From the NCBI GenBank assembly GCA_001048675.1, contig CCKK01000004.1, positions 19,086 through 83,085 on the forward strand: DNA of 64,000 nucleotides, in the 5' to 3' direction. The position numbers and the translations under genes are program-made. Source of the stretch: Vibrio diabolicus (GTDB lineage Bacteria; Pseudomonadota; Gammaproteobacteria; Enterobacterales; Vibrionaceae). The notes under the pieces were generated by a model, which saw only the letters and a program-made list of their open reading frames with translations, had not been told where the DNA came from and made no database searches. Positions 13,906 to 27,329 of the stretch are shown piece after piece (positions within the stretch are counted from its first letter, which is position 1; each line of letters begins with the position of its first letter).

Positions 13906-13934
13906 AACAGAGTCGAAATTCGGCTCTGTTTTCC
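13906..13934 (+). terminator. Intrinsic terminator after mioC, shielding oriC
   Basis: Arms AACAGAG (13906-13912) and CTCTGTT (13924-13930) enclose an 11-base loop and are followed by TTTTCC. It lies between mioC and the origin, so most mioC transcripts should stop before oriC. Confidence 0.75.
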
Positions 13935-14364
13935 CCAATGTGAATAACTCCCGTCAAATTATTTTGTTTAACTGCTCAAAAACCAACCAAACGAGCTGTG
14001 GATAACTACGATAAGATCCAGTGATTTTCCTTTAGTTATCCCAATAACAACTTTGATCAATTTTACCCCCTGTGTATAACTACTACTTTTGATCCCAGGT
14101 AATCCTCGATCTGATCCAATCATGATCACAAGATATGATCCAAAGAAGATCCATGATCTTGTTGATCATTTTTAGGTTATCCACAGAAACGGTCGATCCT
14201 AATAGTAGATCTAATAAAAGATCATATATATAGATCTTATATATATTTATCTTGAAGCTTAAAACGGATAAAACGAGAAAACGTTTTTCTCTGTGGCATA
14301 AAGCAGGTAAAATACTGCTCCTTTATCTGTCCATTAAATCCCTTTGAATACCTGAGGTCAGTTC
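13935..14364. other. oriC: Chromosome I replication origin oriC
   Basis: This 430-base gene-free stretch between mioC and mnmG has the full signature of a gammaproteobacterial origin. Consensus DnaA boxes are at 13997-14005 (TGTGGATAA), 14071-14079 (TGTGTATAA) and 14177-14185 (TTATCCACA); a weaker one is at 14036-14044. I count 14 GATC sites between about 14010 and 14245, the density expected for Dam/SeqA control. An AT-rich block at 14201-14252 with repeated AGATC and TATATATA is the probable unwinding element. It lies on the mnmG side, as in E. coli. Confidence 0.95.
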
Positions 14365-16260
14365 ATGCTTTATCACGAAAACTTTGACGTCATTGTTGTC
14401 GGTGGCGGACACGCAGGAACGGAAGCCGCGCTCGCATCTGCACGCACAGGACAAAAAACGCTTCTCCTTACCCATAACATCGATACATTAGGCCAGATGT
14501 CTTGTAACCCGGCGATTGGTGGTATTGGTAAAGGTCACTTAGTAAAAGAAGTGGATGCTATGGGCGGTTTGATGGCTGAAGCCATCGACCATGCAGGTAT
14601 TCAATTCCGTACACTAAATGCCTCCAAAGGTCCTGCAGTTCGAGCGACTCGAGCTCAAGCGGATCGTGCTCTGTACAAAGCGTACGTCCGTAACGCATTA
14701 GAAAATGCACCTAACTTAACGCTGTTCCAGCAGTCAGTGGATGATCTGATTGTTGAGCAAGACCGCGCGGTTGGCGTGGTGACTCAAATGGGACTTCGCT
14801 TCCATGCGAAAGCCGTCGTACTCACGGTAGGTACGTTCCTTGGTGGTAAGATCCACATTGGCATGGAGAGCTCTTCAGGCGGACGTGCAGGGGATCCACC
14901 GTCGATCGCATTAGCGGATCGATTACGTGAACTGCCATTCCGTGTGGATCGTTTAAAAACGGGTACCCCACCGCGCATTGATGCTCGCACTGTTGATTTT
15001 TCAGTGCTTGAAGCTCAGCACGGTGATAACCCTACCCCTGTATTTTCATTCATGGGTAAACGCGAACAACACCCGCGTCAGATCCCATGTTTTATTACGC
15101 ACACCAATGAGCAAACGCACGACGTGATCCGTAGCAACTTGGATCGCAGTCCGATGTACGCGGGTGTGATTGAAGGCATTGGTCCGCGTTACTGCCCGTC
15201 GATTGAAGACAAAGTGATGCGTTTTGCGGATAAAAATAGCCACCAAATCTTCATTGAGCCAGAAGGTTTAACGACGCACGAGCTATACCCTAACGGTATC
15301 TCGACTAGCTTGCCATTTGATGTGCAAGTACAAATCGTTCGCTCAATGAAAGGCTTTGAAAATGCGCATATCGTTCGTCCTGGTTATGCGATTGAGTACG
15401 ATTTCTTCGATCCACGTGATTTGAAGCAAACGTACGAAACCAAGTTTATTCATGGTCTGTTCTTTGCTGGTCAGATTAATGGTACGACTGGCTACGAAGA
15501 AGCCGCAGCGCAAGGCTTGATGGCCGGTCTAAACGCAAGCTTGTACAGCCAAGACAAAGAAGGCTGGAGCCCACGTCGTGACCAAGCTTACATGGGCGTA
15601 TTGATTGATGATTTATCGACCATGGGTACCAAAGAACCGTACCGCATGTTCACTTCTCGTGCGGAATATCGCTTGTTGCTACGTGAAGATAACGCCGATT
15701 TACGTTTAACGGAAAAAGCACGCGAGTTAGGCTTGATTGACGATGTTCGTTGGGCTCGCTTTAACGAGAAACTCAATAACATGGAAACGGAACGTCAACG
15801 TTTGAAAGCAACGTGGATGAATCCGAAGTCAGAAGGCGTGGATGAGCTGAACAAGCTGCTGAAAACACCAATGGCACGTGAAGCGAGTGGTGAGGATCTT
15901 CTGCGTCGTCCAGAGATCACTTATTCGCAACTGACGCAACTTGAAGCGTTTGCTCCTGCACTTGAAGATCAGCAAGCGGCGGAGCAAGTTGAAATTCAAG
16001 TAAAATACGATGGTTACATCAAGCGTCAGCAGGAAGAGATCGAAAAATCATTGCGTCACGAAAATACCAAGTTACCTGCTGATTTGGATTACCGCGATGT
16101 AAAAGGTTTATCAAACGAAGTCGTTGCTAAACTGAGTGAAGCCAAACCAGAGAGCATCGGTATTGCATCGCGCATTTCTGGTATTACGCCTGCTGCAATT
16201 TCTATTCTACTTGTTCACTTGAAAAAGCATGGTTTGCTGAAGAAAGGTGAGGAAGAATAA
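14365..16260 (+). CDS. mnmG: tRNA uridine-5-carboxymethylaminomethyl enzyme MnmG (GidA)
   Basis: FAD enzyme that works with MnmE to modify wobble uridine 34. Its 631 residues match the family (E. coli 629). The N-terminal dinucleotide-binding motif [17 protein letters not shown] is at residues 13-29, and [24 protein letters not shown] follows in part. The two conserved cysteine regions and the C-terminal helical domain (YDGYIKRQQ) are present. First gene after oriC; its stop codon overlaps the rsmG start by one base (TAATG). Confidence 0.98.
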   Translation: MLYHENFDVIVVGGGHAGTEAALASARTGQKTLLLTHNIDTLGQMSCNPAIGGIGKGHLVKEVDAMGGLMAEAIDHAGIQFRTLNASKGPAVRATRAQADRALYKAYVRNALENAPNLTLFQQSVDDLIVEQDRAVGVVTQMGLRFHAKAVVLTVGTFLGGKIHIGMESSSGGRAGDPPSIALADRLRELPFRVDRLKTGTPPRIDARTVDFSVLEAQHGDNPTPVFSFMGKREQHPRQIPCFITHTNEQTHDVIRSNLDRSPMYAGVIEGIGPRYCPSIEDKVMRFADKNSHQIFIEPEGLTTHELYPNGISTSLPFDVQVQIVRSMKGFENAHIVRPGYAIEYDFFDPRDLKQTYETKFIHGLFFAGQINGTTGYEEAAAQGLMAGLNASLYSQDKEGWSPRRDQAYMGVLIDDLSTMGTKEPYRMFTSRAEYRLLLREDNADLRLTEKARELGLIDDVRWARFNEKLNNMETERQRLKATWMNPKSEGVDELNKLLKTPMAREASGEDLLRRPEITYSQLTQLEAFAPALEDQQAAEQVEIQVKYDGYIKRQQEEIEKSLRHENTKLPADLDYRDVKGLSNEVVAKLSEAKPESIGIASRISGITPAAISILLVHLKKHGLLKKGEEE

Positions 16261-16895
16261 TGAGCGCATTGCGAACAAAGCTGGATTCACTGATCGCGAA
16301 AACCGATTTAGAAGTGTCAGAGCAACAAAGAGAGCAATTGGTCGGTTACGTCGAACTGCTCGACAAGTGGAACAAAGCGTACAACTTAACGTCGGTGCGC
16401 GATCCGCTTGATATGTTAGTGAAACATATTCTTGATAGCATCGTGGTGAGCACACACCTGCCCGGTGAGCGCTTCATTGATGTTGGTACTGGTCCGGGTT
16501 TACCGGGCATACCTTTGGCAATCATGAACCCTGAGAAGACCTTCTTCTTGCTCGACAGTCTTGGCAAACGCATCCGTTTTATCAAGCAAGTCGTGCACAC
16601 ATTAGGGCTGAAAAACGTGACACCAATTCAAAGTCGCGTCGAAGAATTCCAACCTGAAGAAAAATTTGATGGCGTTTTGAGTCGAGCTTTTGCTTCAATG
16701 ACAGACATGGTGGAATGGTGCCACCATTTGCCGAAACAAGAGCATGGGGTGTTTCTAGCGCTGAAAGGACAGCACCCTAAAGATGAAATGGATCAGCTTC
16801 CTGAATGGTGCAGTGTGACAGAGATCATATCTTTAGCTGTTCCTGAGTTGGAAGGTGATCGTCATCTAGTAATCTTATCGCGCAAGGAAAATTAG
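16260..16895 (+). CDS. rsmG: 16S rRNA (guanine527-N7)-methyltransferase RsmG
   Basis: SAM-dependent methyltransferase for m7G527 of 16S rRNA, 211 residues (E. coli 207). The SAM-binding motif is [17 protein letters not shown] near residues 71-87; upstream is [14 protein letters not shown] and downstream VLSRAFASM. Loss in other bacteria causes low-level streptomycin resistance. It is translationally coupled to mnmG by a one-base overlap and precedes parA by ten bases. Confidence 0.96.
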   Translation: MSALRTKLDSLIAKTDLEVSEQQREQLVGYVELLDKWNKAYNLTSVRDPLDMLVKHILDSIVVSTHLPGERFIDVGTGPGLPGIPLAIMNPEKTFFLLDSLGKRIRFIKQVVHTLGLKNVTPIQSRVEEFQPEEKFDGVLSRAFASMTDMVEWCHHLPKQEHGVFLALKGQHPKDEMDQLPEWCSVTEIISLAVPELEGDRHLVILSRKEN

Positions 16896-16905
16896 CGAGG
16901 TAATC

Positions 16906-17679
16906 GTGGGTAAAATTGTAGCAATCGCCAACCAGAAAGGTGGGGTCGGCAAAACAACAACGTGCATTAACTTAGCGGCTTCGATGGCGGCAACAAAGCG
17001 CAAAGTTTTGGTGATCGATCTCGACCCGCAAGGCAATGCTACGATGGCCAGTGGCGTGGATAAGTATATGGTCGATGCCACCGCATACGATCTTTTGGTC
17101 GAAGATACACCGTTCGATCAAGTGGTATGTACCCAAACCACAGGGAAGTATGATTTGATCGCGGCGAACGGTGACGTAACCGCGGCAGAGATCAAATTGA
17201 TGGAAGTGTTCGCTCGCGAAGTGCGTTTAAAAAATGCATTGTCGTCAGTTCGCGATAACTATGATTTCATCTTTATTGATTGTCCTCCTTCTCTAAACCT
17301 TCTTACAATCAATGCGATGGCGGCAGCTGATTCTGTGCTGGTGCCGATGCAATGTGAATACTTTGCGTTAGAAGGTTTAACTGCTCTTATGGACACAATC
17401 AGCAAGTTAGCGGCTGTGGTTAATGAAAACCTCAAAATCGAAGGTTTACTGCGTACTATGTACGACCCGCGCAACCGCCTATCGAATGAAGTGTCCGATC
17501 AACTTAAAAAACACTTTGGCAATAAAGTTTACCGTACCGTCATTCCGCGTAATGTGCGTTTGGCCGAAGCGCCAAGTCACGGTAAACCTGCGATGTACTA
17601 CGATAAGTACTCTGCAGGGGCCAAAGCGTATCTTGCTCTAGCGGGCGAAATGCTCCGCCGCGAAGAAATCCCAGTTTAA
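16906..17679 (+). CDS. parA: Chromosome partitioning ATPase ParA (Soj)
   Basis: Deviant Walker-type ATPase that moves the origin region by forming ATP-dependent DNA-bound gradients with ParB. The start is a GTG; 257 residues. The deviant Walker A KGGVGKTT is at residues 11-18, with signature Lys just before the GVGK, and Walker B is IFIDCPPSL. It lacks an N-terminal helix-turn-helix, so it is the chromosomal Soj type rather than plasmid type Ia. Adjacent parB completes the system. Confidence 0.95.
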   Translation: MGKIVAIANQKGGVGKTTTCINLAASMAATKRKVLVIDLDPQGNATMASGVDKYMVDATAYDLLVEDTPFDQVVCTQTTGKYDLIAANGDVTAAEIKLMEVFAREVRLKNALSSVRDNYDFIFIDCPPSLNLLTINAMAAADSVLVPMQCEYFALEGLTALMDTISKLAAVVNENLKIEGLLRTMYDPRNRLSNEVSDQLKKHFGNKVYRTVIPRNVRLAEAPSHGKPAMYYDKYSAGAKAYLALAGEMLRREEIPV

Positions 17680-17703
17680 CTCTAACCTAAGGAATTCAAT
17701 CCC

Positions 17704-18585
17704 ATGTCTAAGCGTGGTCTCGGAAAAGGACTGGATGCGTTATTGTCGACCAGTTCGTTTGCTCGTGAAAAACAGCATATTGCATCGCATAGCCAAGAAT
17801 TATCGGCAGACGGTGAGTTAACCGATTTAGCGATTGGTCAATTGCAACCGGGCGTATACCAACCGCGTAAAGATATGGCGCCTGAAGCGCTCGAAGAATT
17901 AGCGGCTTCTATTCAGTCACAAGGCATTATTCAGCCAATCGTGGTTCGCCAGGTTGAAAGCGGCCAGTTTGAGATCATCGCTGGTGAGCGCCGCTGGCGT
18001 GCGGCAAGGCAGGCTGGTTTAAAACGTGTGCCGTGTTTGGTGAAGAAAGTCGAAGATCGCGCGGCGATTGCCATGGCGTTGATTGAGAACATTCAACGTG
18101 AAGACTTGAATGTGATTGAAGAAGCACAAGCGCTTGAGCGCTTACAAGACGAATTTACGCTTACGCATCAACAAGTCGCAGAAGTGATTGGTAAGTCGAG
18201 AACGACGGTCAGTAACTTGTTACGTTTAAACCAGCTTGAGTCCGATGTGAAAAGCTTGGTTGCGGATAAATTGCTAGAAATGGGTCATGCGCGAGCGCTA
18301 TTGGCCTTGCAGGGTGAGAGGCAGGTTGAGGTTGCTCAACAAGTCGCGAAAAAGCAAATGACTGTTCGCCAAACCGAACAGTTAGTAAAAAAGTGCTTAG
18401 CCCCACAAAATGAGCAAAAAGGGCAACAAGAAGATACCGAAGCTGAGCAAATGTCGCATAAATTGAGTCAGCTGCTTGATGCAAAAGTTTCTCTGACCCG
18501 TTCTGCAAACGGAAAAGCGAAATTGACGATAAGTATTGATGAGCCTCACAAATTGGACCAACTAATTGCCAAGCTTGAGGCCTAG
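17704..18585 (+). CDS. parB: Chromosome partitioning protein ParB (Spo0J)
   Basis: CTP-dependent clamp that loads at parS sites and spreads on DNA, 293 residues. It begins MSKRGLGKGLDALLS, shows the CTPase/nuclease-fold motifs LQPGVYQPRKD and IIAGERRWRAARQAG, followed by ENIQREDLNVIEEA and a helix-turn-helix region HQQVAEVIGKSRTTVSN. The C-terminal dimerisation domain ends the protein. It follows parA by 24 bases. A candidate binding site is found at 2962-2977 in recF. Confidence 0.96.
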   Translation: MSKRGLGKGLDALLSTSSFAREKQHIASHSQELSADGELTDLAIGQLQPGVYQPRKDMAPEALEELAASIQSQGIIQPIVVRQVESGQFEIIAGERRWRAARQAGLKRVPCLVKKVEDRAAIAMALIENIQREDLNVIEEAQALERLQDEFTLTHQQVAEVIGKSRTTVSNLLRLNQLESDVKSLVADKLLEMGHARALLALQGERQVEVAQQVAKKQMTVRQTEQLVKKCLAPQNEQKGQQEDTEAEQMSHKLSQLLDAKVSLTRSANGKAKLTISIDEPHKLDQLIAKLEA

Positions 18586-18683
18586 ATGAGATAATTGATT
18601 TAGGTCAATTAATCTAATTAATCGAATTTTGTGCGAAAGTTGTCGTTTTGTAAACAAAACTGTAAGTTTTTGATGCAATCGAA

Positions 18684-18711
18684 TTGCTTTACGTTGAACT
18701 GAACGTATAAT
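18684..18711 (+). promoter_or_regulatory. Promoter of the atp operon
   Basis: TTGCTT (18684-18689) and perfect TATAAT (18706-18711) with a 16-base spacer lie 64 bases before atpI. The preceding 100 bases are AT-rich, which could act as an UP-like element. Confidence 0.65.
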
Positions 18712-18774
18712 TTTCGCCAATTTCCCAGCACAGAGAGTTTAGTGCGAAGTGGATATTACTAGAGGTACGAATAC

Positions 18775-19164
18775 ATGGTAGCTGCGTTAGCTAGACCAGG
18801 ACGAGAGCTCGCAAGGCAATTGTTAATGATCCAGTCTGGCGCGGTTATTTTTGTGGCAGCAGGAATGGCGGTAGCCATAAATCCTGACTGGGGATTTTCA
18901 GCGCTGATTGGCGGAGGCATTTTTGTTGTTGCCAATGCAGTATTCGCGCTGTGTGCTTTCATGTTTAGTGGGGCTCGCGCTGCCAAGCGCATCGCGGCTT
19001 CCTTCTATACGGGTGAAGTACTGAAAATTCTCATCACGGTTGCACTGTTCTATGTTGCCTACATGTATATGCAGGTGGAACTTGTTCCCCTCAAACTAAC
19101 CTATTTGCTGGTACTAGGTATTAATATCTGTGCACCAGTGCTATTCATTAACAACAAAAAATAG
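18775..19164 (+). CDS. atpI: ATP synthase accessory protein AtpI
   Basis: Small membrane protein that heads atp operons and aids c-ring or Mg-related assembly. The 129 residues have four predicted transmembrane segments (about 17-37, 40-62, 80-98 and 105-125). The start MVAALARPGRELARQL has an AGAGGT ribosome-binding site. First gene of the nine-gene operon, nine bases before atpB. Confidence 0.88.
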   Translation: MVAALARPGRELARQLLMIQSGAVIFVAAGMAVAINPDWGFSALIGGGIFVVANAVFALCAFMFSGARAAKRIAASFYTGEVLKILITVALFYVAYMYMQVELVPLKLTYLLVLGINICAPVLFINNKK

Positions 19165-19169
19165 GATGA

Positions 19170-19985
<816 letters not shown>

Positions 19986-20016
19986 TTTTTTTTAAAGCTT
20001 TTTATTTGGGCACTAA

Positions 20017-20298
<282 letters not shown>

Positions 20299-20372
20299 TC
20301 ACCTTTAACTCGGGACGAGCGATTAGCGCTTGTCACTGATTAACACTAAGTCCAAATAGAGGGGTAGCTGTT

Positions 20373-20843
20373 GTGAACATAAACGCAACTCTGCTAGGTC
20401 AAGCAATCTCGTTTGCACTATTTGTGTGGTTCTGCATGAAGTATGTATGGCCACCATTGATGAAAGCGATCGAAGAGCGTCAGAAGAAAATTGCTGATGG
20501 CCTTCAAGCAGCAGAACGTGCTGCGAAAGACTTGGATCTAGCACAAGCCAACGCTTCTGATCAATTGAAAGAAGCGAAGCGCACAGCAACTGAGATCATC
20601 GAACAAGCGAACAAGCGCAAGTCTCAAATTCTTGATGAAGCTCGCGAGGAAGCTCAGGCAGAACGCCAGAAAATCCTAGCGCAAGCAGAAGCAGAACTTG
20701 AAGCTGAACGCAATCGTGCGCGCGATGACCTGCGCAAACAAGTTGCTACTCTGGCTGTAGCTGGTGCTGAGAAAATCCTTGAGCGTTCTATCGATAAAGA
20801 TGCGCAAAAAGATATTCTCGACAACATTACTGCAAAACTTTAA
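20373..20843 (+). CDS. atpF: ATP synthase F0 subunit b
   Basis: Peripheral stalk subunit, 156 residues, GTG start. A single N-terminal membrane helix ([20 protein letters not shown]) is followed by a long charged coiled coil from about residue 30 to the end, with many Ala, Glu and Arg. It binds subunit a in the membrane and delta on top of F1. Length equals the E. coli protein. Confidence 0.96.
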   Translation: MNINATLLGQAISFALFVWFCMKYVWPPLMKAIEERQKKIADGLQAAERAAKDLDLAQANASDQLKEAKRTATEIIEQANKRKSQILDEAREEAQAERQKILAQAEAELEAERNRARDDLRKQVATLAVAGAEKILERSIDKDAQKDILDNITAKL

Positions 20844-20857
20844 GTCTGGGGGCGCAT

Positions 20858-21391
20858 ATGTCTGATTTGACTACTATCGCACGCCCCTATGCTAAAGCAG
20901 CCTTCGACTTTGCTTTAGAGAAAGACCAGTTGGACCAATGGGGCCAAATGTTATCTTTTGCTGCTGAAGTGGCCAAAAACGAACAAATGAACGAACTTCT
21001 AACCGGTTCGGTTTCTGCTGATAAAATGGCAGAGATTTTTGTTGCAGTTTGCGGCGAACAAGTTGATACGCACGGTCAAAACCTTTTGAAGGTGATGGCT
21101 GAGAATGGTCGTTTAGCGGCCCTTCCTGATGTTTGCACAGAGTTTTACACTCTGAAGAAAGAGCATGAGAAAGAAATCGATGTTGAAGTCATTTCAGCTA
21201 CAGAACTTTCTGATGAGCAACTTGCAAACATTGGCAGCAAACTTGAAAAGCGTCTTGAACGCAAAGTGAAGCTGAATTGCAGTGTAGATGAGACCCTACT
21301 TGGTGGGGTTATTATTCGAGCCGGAGACCTAGTCATCGATGACTCAGCGCGTGGTCGTTTGAACCGCCTGAGCGATGCATTGCAGTCTTAA
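20858..21391 (+). CDS. atpH: ATP synthase F1 subunit delta
   Basis: Connects the b-subunit stalk to the top of the alpha3beta3 head; 177 residues, as in E. coli. The N-terminus is [15 protein letters not shown] and the C-terminal motif [20 protein letters not shown] is diagnostic. It lies 14 bases after atpF and 13 before atpA. Confidence 0.96.
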   Translation: MSDLTTIARPYAKAAFDFALEKDQLDQWGQMLSFAAEVAKNEQMNELLTGSVSADKMAEIFVAVCGEQVDTHGQNLLKVMAENGRLAALPDVCTEFYTLKKEHEKEIDVEVISATELSDEQLANIGSKLEKRLERKVKLNCSVDETLLGGVIIRAGDLVIDDSARGRLNRLSDALQS

Positions 21392-21404
21392 TGGGGATTG
21401 GAGC

Positions 21405-22946
21405 ATGCAACTTAATTCCACGGAAATTAGCGATCTAATCAAACAACGTATCGAATCTTTCGAAGTTGTTAGTGAAGCTCGCAACGAGGGTACTATCGTA
21501 TCGGTAAGCGATGGTATCATCCGCATCCACGGCCTAGCGGACGTGATGCAAGGTGAAATGATTGAATTACCGGGTGGCCGTTATGCACTGGCACTTAACC
21601 TTGAGCGTGACTCGGTTGGTGCGGTTGTAATGGGCCCATATGCTGACCTTAAGGAAGGCATGAAAGTTACAGGTACTGGCCGCATTCTTGAAGTGCCAGT
21701 TGGTCCAGAACTACTAGGCCGCGTAGTAAACACGCTGGGTGAGCCTATCGATGGTAAAGGTCCAATCGAAGCGAAAATGACTTCGCCTGTAGAAGTGATC
21801 GCACCAGGTGTAATCGACCGTAAATCGGTAGACCAACCTGTGCAAACTGGTTATAAGTCAGTTGACTCAATGATCCCAATCGGTCGTGGTCAGCGTGAGC
21901 TTATCATCGGTGACCGTCAGATTGGTAAAACAGCACTGGCGATCGATGCGATCATCAACCAGAAAGACTCTGGTATTTTCTCTATCTACGTAGCAATTGG
22001 TCAGAAAGCATCGACTATCGCTAACGTAGTTCGCAAACTAGAAGAGCACGGCGCACTACAAAACACTATCGTTGTAGTTGCATCAGCTTCTGAATCTGCA
22101 GCGCTGCAATACCTAGCGCCATACGCAGGTTGTGCGATGGGTGAATACTTCCGCGATCGCGGTGAAGACGCACTGATTGTTTACGATGACCTATCTAAGC
22201 AAGCGGTAGCTTACCGTCAGATCTCTCTACTACTTAAACGTCCACCAGGCCGTGAGGCATTCCCAGGTGACGTATTCTACTTACACTCGCGTCTACTAGA
22301 GCGTGCAGCTCGTGTAAACGAAGAGTACGTAGAGCGTTTCACTAACGGTGAAGTGAAAGGTAAGACTGGTTCATTGACTGCTCTTCCTATCATCGAAACT
22401 CAAGCAGGTGACGTTTCAGCATTCGTACCGACTAACGTAATCTCGATTACCGATGGTCAGATCTTCCTACAAACTGAGCTATTCAACGCCGGTGTTCGTC
22501 CAGCGGTTGACCCAGGTATCTCAGTATCTCGTGTAGGTGGTTCAGCTCAGACGAAAATCATCAAGAAACTATCAGGTGGTATCCGTACAGCACTAGCTGC
22601 GTACCGCGAACTAGCTGCATTTGCTCAGTTCTCTTCTGACCTTGATGAAGCAACGAAGAAACAGCTAGACCATGGTCAAAAAGTAACAGAACTAATGAAG
22701 CAGAAGCAGTACGCTCCAATGTCTGTATTTGACCAAGCTCTAACTATCTTCGCGGCAGAGCGCGGTTACCTTGATGATGTAGAACTTAACAAAGTTCTAG
22801 ATTTCGAGGCGGCTCTACTATCGTACGCTCGCGGTCAATACGCTGAACTAGCAGCTGAGATCGACAAGTCTGGCGCTTACAACGATGAAATCGAAGCTCA
22901 GTTGAAGAAACTGACTGACGACTTCAAAGCAACCCAAACTTGGTAA
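21405..22946 (+). CDS. atpA: ATP synthase F1 subunit alpha
   Basis: Non-catalytic nucleotide-binding subunit of F1, 513 residues from the ATG at 21405 ([16 protein letters not shown]), the E. coli length; an ATG 30 bases upstream lies inside atpH. The P-loop is [11 protein letters not shown] near residue 170, and the arginine finger is within [25 protein letters not shown] ribosome-binding site precedes the chosen start. Confidence 0.98.
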   Translation: MQLNSTEISDLIKQRIESFEVVSEARNEGTIVSVSDGIIRIHGLADVMQGEMIELPGGRYALALNLERDSVGAVVMGPYADLKEGMKVTGTGRILEVPVGPELLGRVVNTLGEPIDGKGPIEAKMTSPVEVIAPGVIDRKSVDQPVQTGYKSVDSMIPIGRGQRELIIGDRQIGKTALAIDAIINQKDSGIFSIYVAIGQKASTIANVVRKLEEHGALQNTIVVVASASESAALQYLAPYAGCAMGEYFRDRGEDALIVYDDLSKQAVAYRQISLLLKRPPGREAFPGDVFYLHSRLLERAARVNEEYVERFTNGEVKGKTGSLTALPIIETQAGDVSAFVPTNVISITDGQIFLQTELFNAGVRPAVDPGISVSRVGGSAQTKIIKKLSGGIRTALAAYRELAAFAQFSSDLDEATKKQLDHGQKVTELMKQKQYAPMSVFDQALTIFAAERGYLDDVELNKVLDFEAALLSYARGQYAELAAEIDKSGAYNDEIEAQLKKLTDDFKATQTW

Positions 22947-22990
22947 TTAGGTCGGTGGCAGTTTCTGCCACCAACTAACGGAGAGTAACG

Positions 22991-23857
22991 ATGGCCGGCG
23001 CAAAAGAGATACGTAATAAAATCGGTAGTGTTAAAAGCACGCAGAAAATTACGAAAGCGATGGAAATGGTAGCAGCTTCAAAAATGCGTCGTTCTCAAGA
23101 TGCAATGGAAGCTTCTCGTCCATACGCTGAAACAATGCGTAAAGTGATCGGTCATGTGGCTAACGCAAACCTAGAGTACCGTCATCCGTACCTAGAAGAG
23201 CGTGAAGCTAAACGTGTTGGTTACATCATCGTTTCGACAGACCGTGGTCTGTGTGGTGGTTTGAACATTAACGTGTTCAAAAAAGCCGTTACAGACATGC
23301 AAGCATGGAGAGAGAAAGGTGCTGAGATTGAGCTTGCCGTTGTTGGCTCAAAAGCAACAGCTTTCTTTAAACATGGTGGCGCAAAAGTTGCGGCACAGGT
23401 TTCTGGCCTGGGTGATAACCCAAGCTTAGAAGACCTAATCGGTTCTGTTGGCGTAATGCTGAAGAAATACGATGAAGGTGAACTGGACCGTCTATACGTA
23501 GTATTCAACAAGTTTGTGAATACTATGGTTCAGCAACCAACGATCGATCAATTGCTACCTTTGCCTAAATCGGACAGCGAAGAGATGCAGCGTGAGCACT
23601 CATGGGACTACATCTATGAGCCTGAGCCAAAACCTCTACTGGATACGCTACTAGTGCGTTACGTAGAGTCTCAGGTATACCAAGGTGTGGTTGAGAACCT
23701 TGCTTGTGAACAAGCGGCTCGAATGATTGCGATGAAGGCTGCAACGGATAATGCAACCAACTTGATTGACGATTTGGAACTTGTGTACAACAAAGCCCGT
23801 CAGGCTGCGATCACACAAGAACTATCGGAAATCGTTGGTGGTGCAGCTGCGGTTTAA
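22991..23857 (+). CDS. atpG: ATP synthase F1 subunit gamma
   Basis: Central rotor shaft of F1, 288 residues (E. coli 287). N-terminal coiled-coil signature [20 protein letters not shown] and the C-terminal [15 protein letters not shown] are canonical; a Rossmann-like middle part contains [11 protein letters not shown]. It lies between atpA and atpD with good spacing for a strong ribosome-binding site (GGAGAGTAACG). Confidence 0.97.
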   Translation: MAGAKEIRNKIGSVKSTQKITKAMEMVAASKMRRSQDAMEASRPYAETMRKVIGHVANANLEYRHPYLEEREAKRVGYIIVSTDRGLCGGLNINVFKKAVTDMQAWREKGAEIELAVVGSKATAFFKHGGAKVAAQVSGLGDNPSLEDLIGSVGVMLKKYDEGELDRLYVVFNKFVNTMVQQPTIDQLLPLPKSDSEEMQREHSWDYIYEPEPKPLLDTLLVRYVESQVYQGVVENLACEQAARMIAMKAATDNATNLIDDLELVYNKARQAAITQELSEIVGGAAAV

Positions 23858-23877
23858 GCTTAGGTAAAACGAAATAG

Positions 23878-25296
<1,419 letters not shown>

Positions 25297-25314
25297 GGCT
25301 AACTAGGAGGCGAT

Positions 25315-25737
25315 ATGGCAGCAATAACCTTTCACCTAGACGTAGTAAGCGCTGAGAAGAAAATCTTCTCTGGTCGTGTTGAAACGTTTCAGGTGACCGG
25401 TAGCGAAGGTGAACTTGGTATTTTCCATGGTCACACACCGCTGCTGACCGCTATCAAGCCTGGTATGGTGCGTATTGTGAAACAGCACGGCCACGAAGAA
25501 ATCATTTATGTTTCTGGTGGTATGGTAGAGATTCAGCCTGGTACAGCGACTGTACTGGCTGATACCGCTATCCGTGGTGAAGAGCTAGACGCAGCGAAGG
25601 CAGAAGAAGCCAAGCGCCGCGCTGAGGAGCAAATCCAGAATCAGCATGGTGACATGGACTTCGCACAAGCGGCCAGTGAACTGGCTAAAGCCATTGCTCA
25701 GCTACGAGTTATCGAGCTGACAAAAAAGCGTCGCTAA
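25315..25737 (+). CDS. atpC: ATP synthase F1 subunit epsilon
   Basis: Rotor-base subunit and intrinsic inhibitor of ATP hydrolysis, 140 residues (E. coli 139). N-terminal beta sandwich has [20 protein letters not shown], and the C-terminal part forms two helices ([17 protein letters not shown] and onward). Last gene of the operon, preceded by AGGAGG and followed by a strong terminator. Confidence 0.97.
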   Translation: MAAITFHLDVVSAEKKIFSGRVETFQVTGSEGELGIFHGHTPLLTAIKPGMVRIVKQHGHEEIIYVSGGMVEIQPGTATVLADTAIRGEELDAAKAEEAKRRAEEQIQNQHGDMDFAQAASELAKAIAQLRVIELTKKRR

Positions 25738-25763
25738 GCTCAATTAGCAACGTTGCATGACAA

Positions 25764-25788
25764 AAGGCGGCCAAATGGTCGCCTTTTT
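25764..25788 (+). terminator. Terminator of the atp operon
   Basis: Nine-base-pair stem (25764-25772 with 25777-25785) with loop AAAT, followed by a run of five Ts. Nearly identical in sequence to the terminator after yidC. Confidence 0.88.
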
Positions 25789-25886
25789 GATTAATTTTAG
25801 TTGGAAATTTACCTTACTCCATTAACTATTTTAAAAGAGCTGTTTAAAATAACGGCCAATTAACATAAAACGTCAATAGGTTCTCA

Positions 25887-27248
25887 ATGAAATTCAGTGC
25901 TGTGATTCTTGCTGCGGGTAAAGGTACCCGTATGCATTCGAACATGCCTAAAGTGCTACACACTTTGGCAGGGAAGCCAATGGTAAAACATGTGATTGAT
26001 ACATGTACTGGTCTTGGTGCACAAAATATTCACTTAGTATTTGGTCACGGTGGTGATCAAATGCAAACCACTCTTGCTGAAGAGCCAGTAAACTGGGTGC
26101 TGCAAGCGGATCAGTTGGGAACTGGCCATGCAGTTGACCAAGCATCTCCTCGCTTCGAAGACGATGAGAAAATCCTCGTGCTTTATGGTGATGTGCCATT
26201 AATCTCAGCTGAAACCATCGAGAATTTGTTGGATGCTCAACCAACTGGTGGTATTGCACTGCTTACAGTGATGCTTGATAACCCAACAGGTTATGGTCGT
26301 ATTATTCGTAAAAATGGTCCTGTTGTTGCGATTGTTGAGCAAAAAGACGCAACGGAAGAACAAAAACAAATTAAAGAGATCAACACTGGCGTGATGGTTG
26401 CGACTGGTGGGGATCTTAAGCGTTGGTTGTCTGGCTTAAACAATAACAACGCGCAAGGCGAGTACTACCTAACTGACGTTATTGCAGCCGCACATGATGA
26501 AGGTCGTGCCGTTGAGGCAGTACACCCAGTAAACGCGATTGAAGTGGAAGGGGTCAACGACCGTGCACAGCTTGCTCGTCTAGAGCGTGCCTTCCAATCA
26601 ATGCAAGCTCAGAAGCTACTAGAGCAAGGTGTGATGCTACGCGATCCAGCACGCTTTGATTTGCGTGGTGAGTTGCAGTGCGGTATGGACTGTGAAATTG
26701 ACGTGAATGTTATCATTGAAGGTAAAGTATCACTCGGTGATAACGTGGTTATCGGTGCTGGCTGTGTACTGAAAGATTGCGAAATCGACGACAACACCAT
26801 CGTTCGCCCTTACAGTGTGATTGAAGGTGCAACGGTTGGTGAAGAATGTACCGTTGGTCCATTTACTCGCCTTCGTCCTGGTGCTGAGATGCGTAACGAT
26901 TCCCATGTGGGTAACTTCGTAGAAGTGAAAAATGCGCGTATCGGAGAAGGCTCAAAAGCGAACCATCTAACTTACCTCGGTGATGCTGAAATCGGTCAAC
27001 GTACGAACATCGGTGCCGGTACGATTACTTGTAACTACGATGGTGCGAACAAGTTTAAAACCATCATCGGTAATGATGTATTTGTTGGTTCTGATAGCCA
27101 GTTGGTGGCGCCTGTCACTATCGCTGATGGCGCAACCATCGGTGCAGGCACGACGCTGACAAAAGATGTTGAAGAAGGCGAGTTAGTGATTACTCGCGTC
27201 AAAGAGCGCAAAATTAATGGCTGGCAACGCCCTGTAAAACAGAAATAA
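25887..27248 (+). CDS. glmU: Bifunctional GlcNAc-1-P uridyltransferase / glucosamine-1-P acetyltransferase GlmU
   Basis: Makes UDP-GlcNAc for peptidoglycan and LPS. The 453-residue protein has an N-terminal pyrophosphorylase domain with [18 protein letters not shown] (residues about 8-25), and a C-terminal left-handed beta helix of hexapeptide repeats from about residue 250, with the acetyl-CoA site residues in [12 protein letters not shown] and [11 protein letters not shown]. Downstream of atpC as in E. coli, though glmS is not next to it here. Confidence 0.97.
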   Translation: MKFSAVILAAGKGTRMHSNMPKVLHTLAGKPMVKHVIDTCTGLGAQNIHLVFGHGGDQMQTTLAEEPVNWVLQADQLGTGHAVDQASPRFEDDEKILVLYGDVPLISAETIENLLDAQPTGGIALLTVMLDNPTGYGRIIRKNGPVVAIVEQKDATEEQKQIKEINTGVMVATGGDLKRWLSGLNNNNAQGEYYLTDVIAAAHDEGRAVEAVHPVNAIEVEGVNDRAQLARLERAFQSMQAQKLLEQGVMLRDPARFDLRGELQCGMDCEIDVNVIIEGKVSLGDNVVIGAGCVLKDCEIDDNTIVRPYSVIEGATVGEECTVGPFTRLRPGAEMRNDSHVGNFVEVKNARIGEGSKANHLTYLGDAEIGQRTNIGAGTITCNYDGANKFKTIIGNDVFVGSDSQLVAPVTIADGATIGAGTTLTKDVEEGELVITRVKERKINGWQRPVKQK

Positions 27249-27278
27249 GCAGTACCTGCACTCTGTCGCTATATTGTC

Positions 27279-27303
27279 AAAGCCGCTCAACAAGAGCGGC
27301 TTT
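27279..27303. terminator. Bidirectional terminator between glmU and permease gene
   Basis: A ten-base-pair stem (27279-27288 with 27294-27303) flanked by a T-containing tract on the plus side (TTTGTTGTTT). It lies between convergent genes and serves glmU chiefly. Confidence 0.75.
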
Positions 27304-27329
27304 GTTGTTTCTAGCTAAAGGCTTCATCG

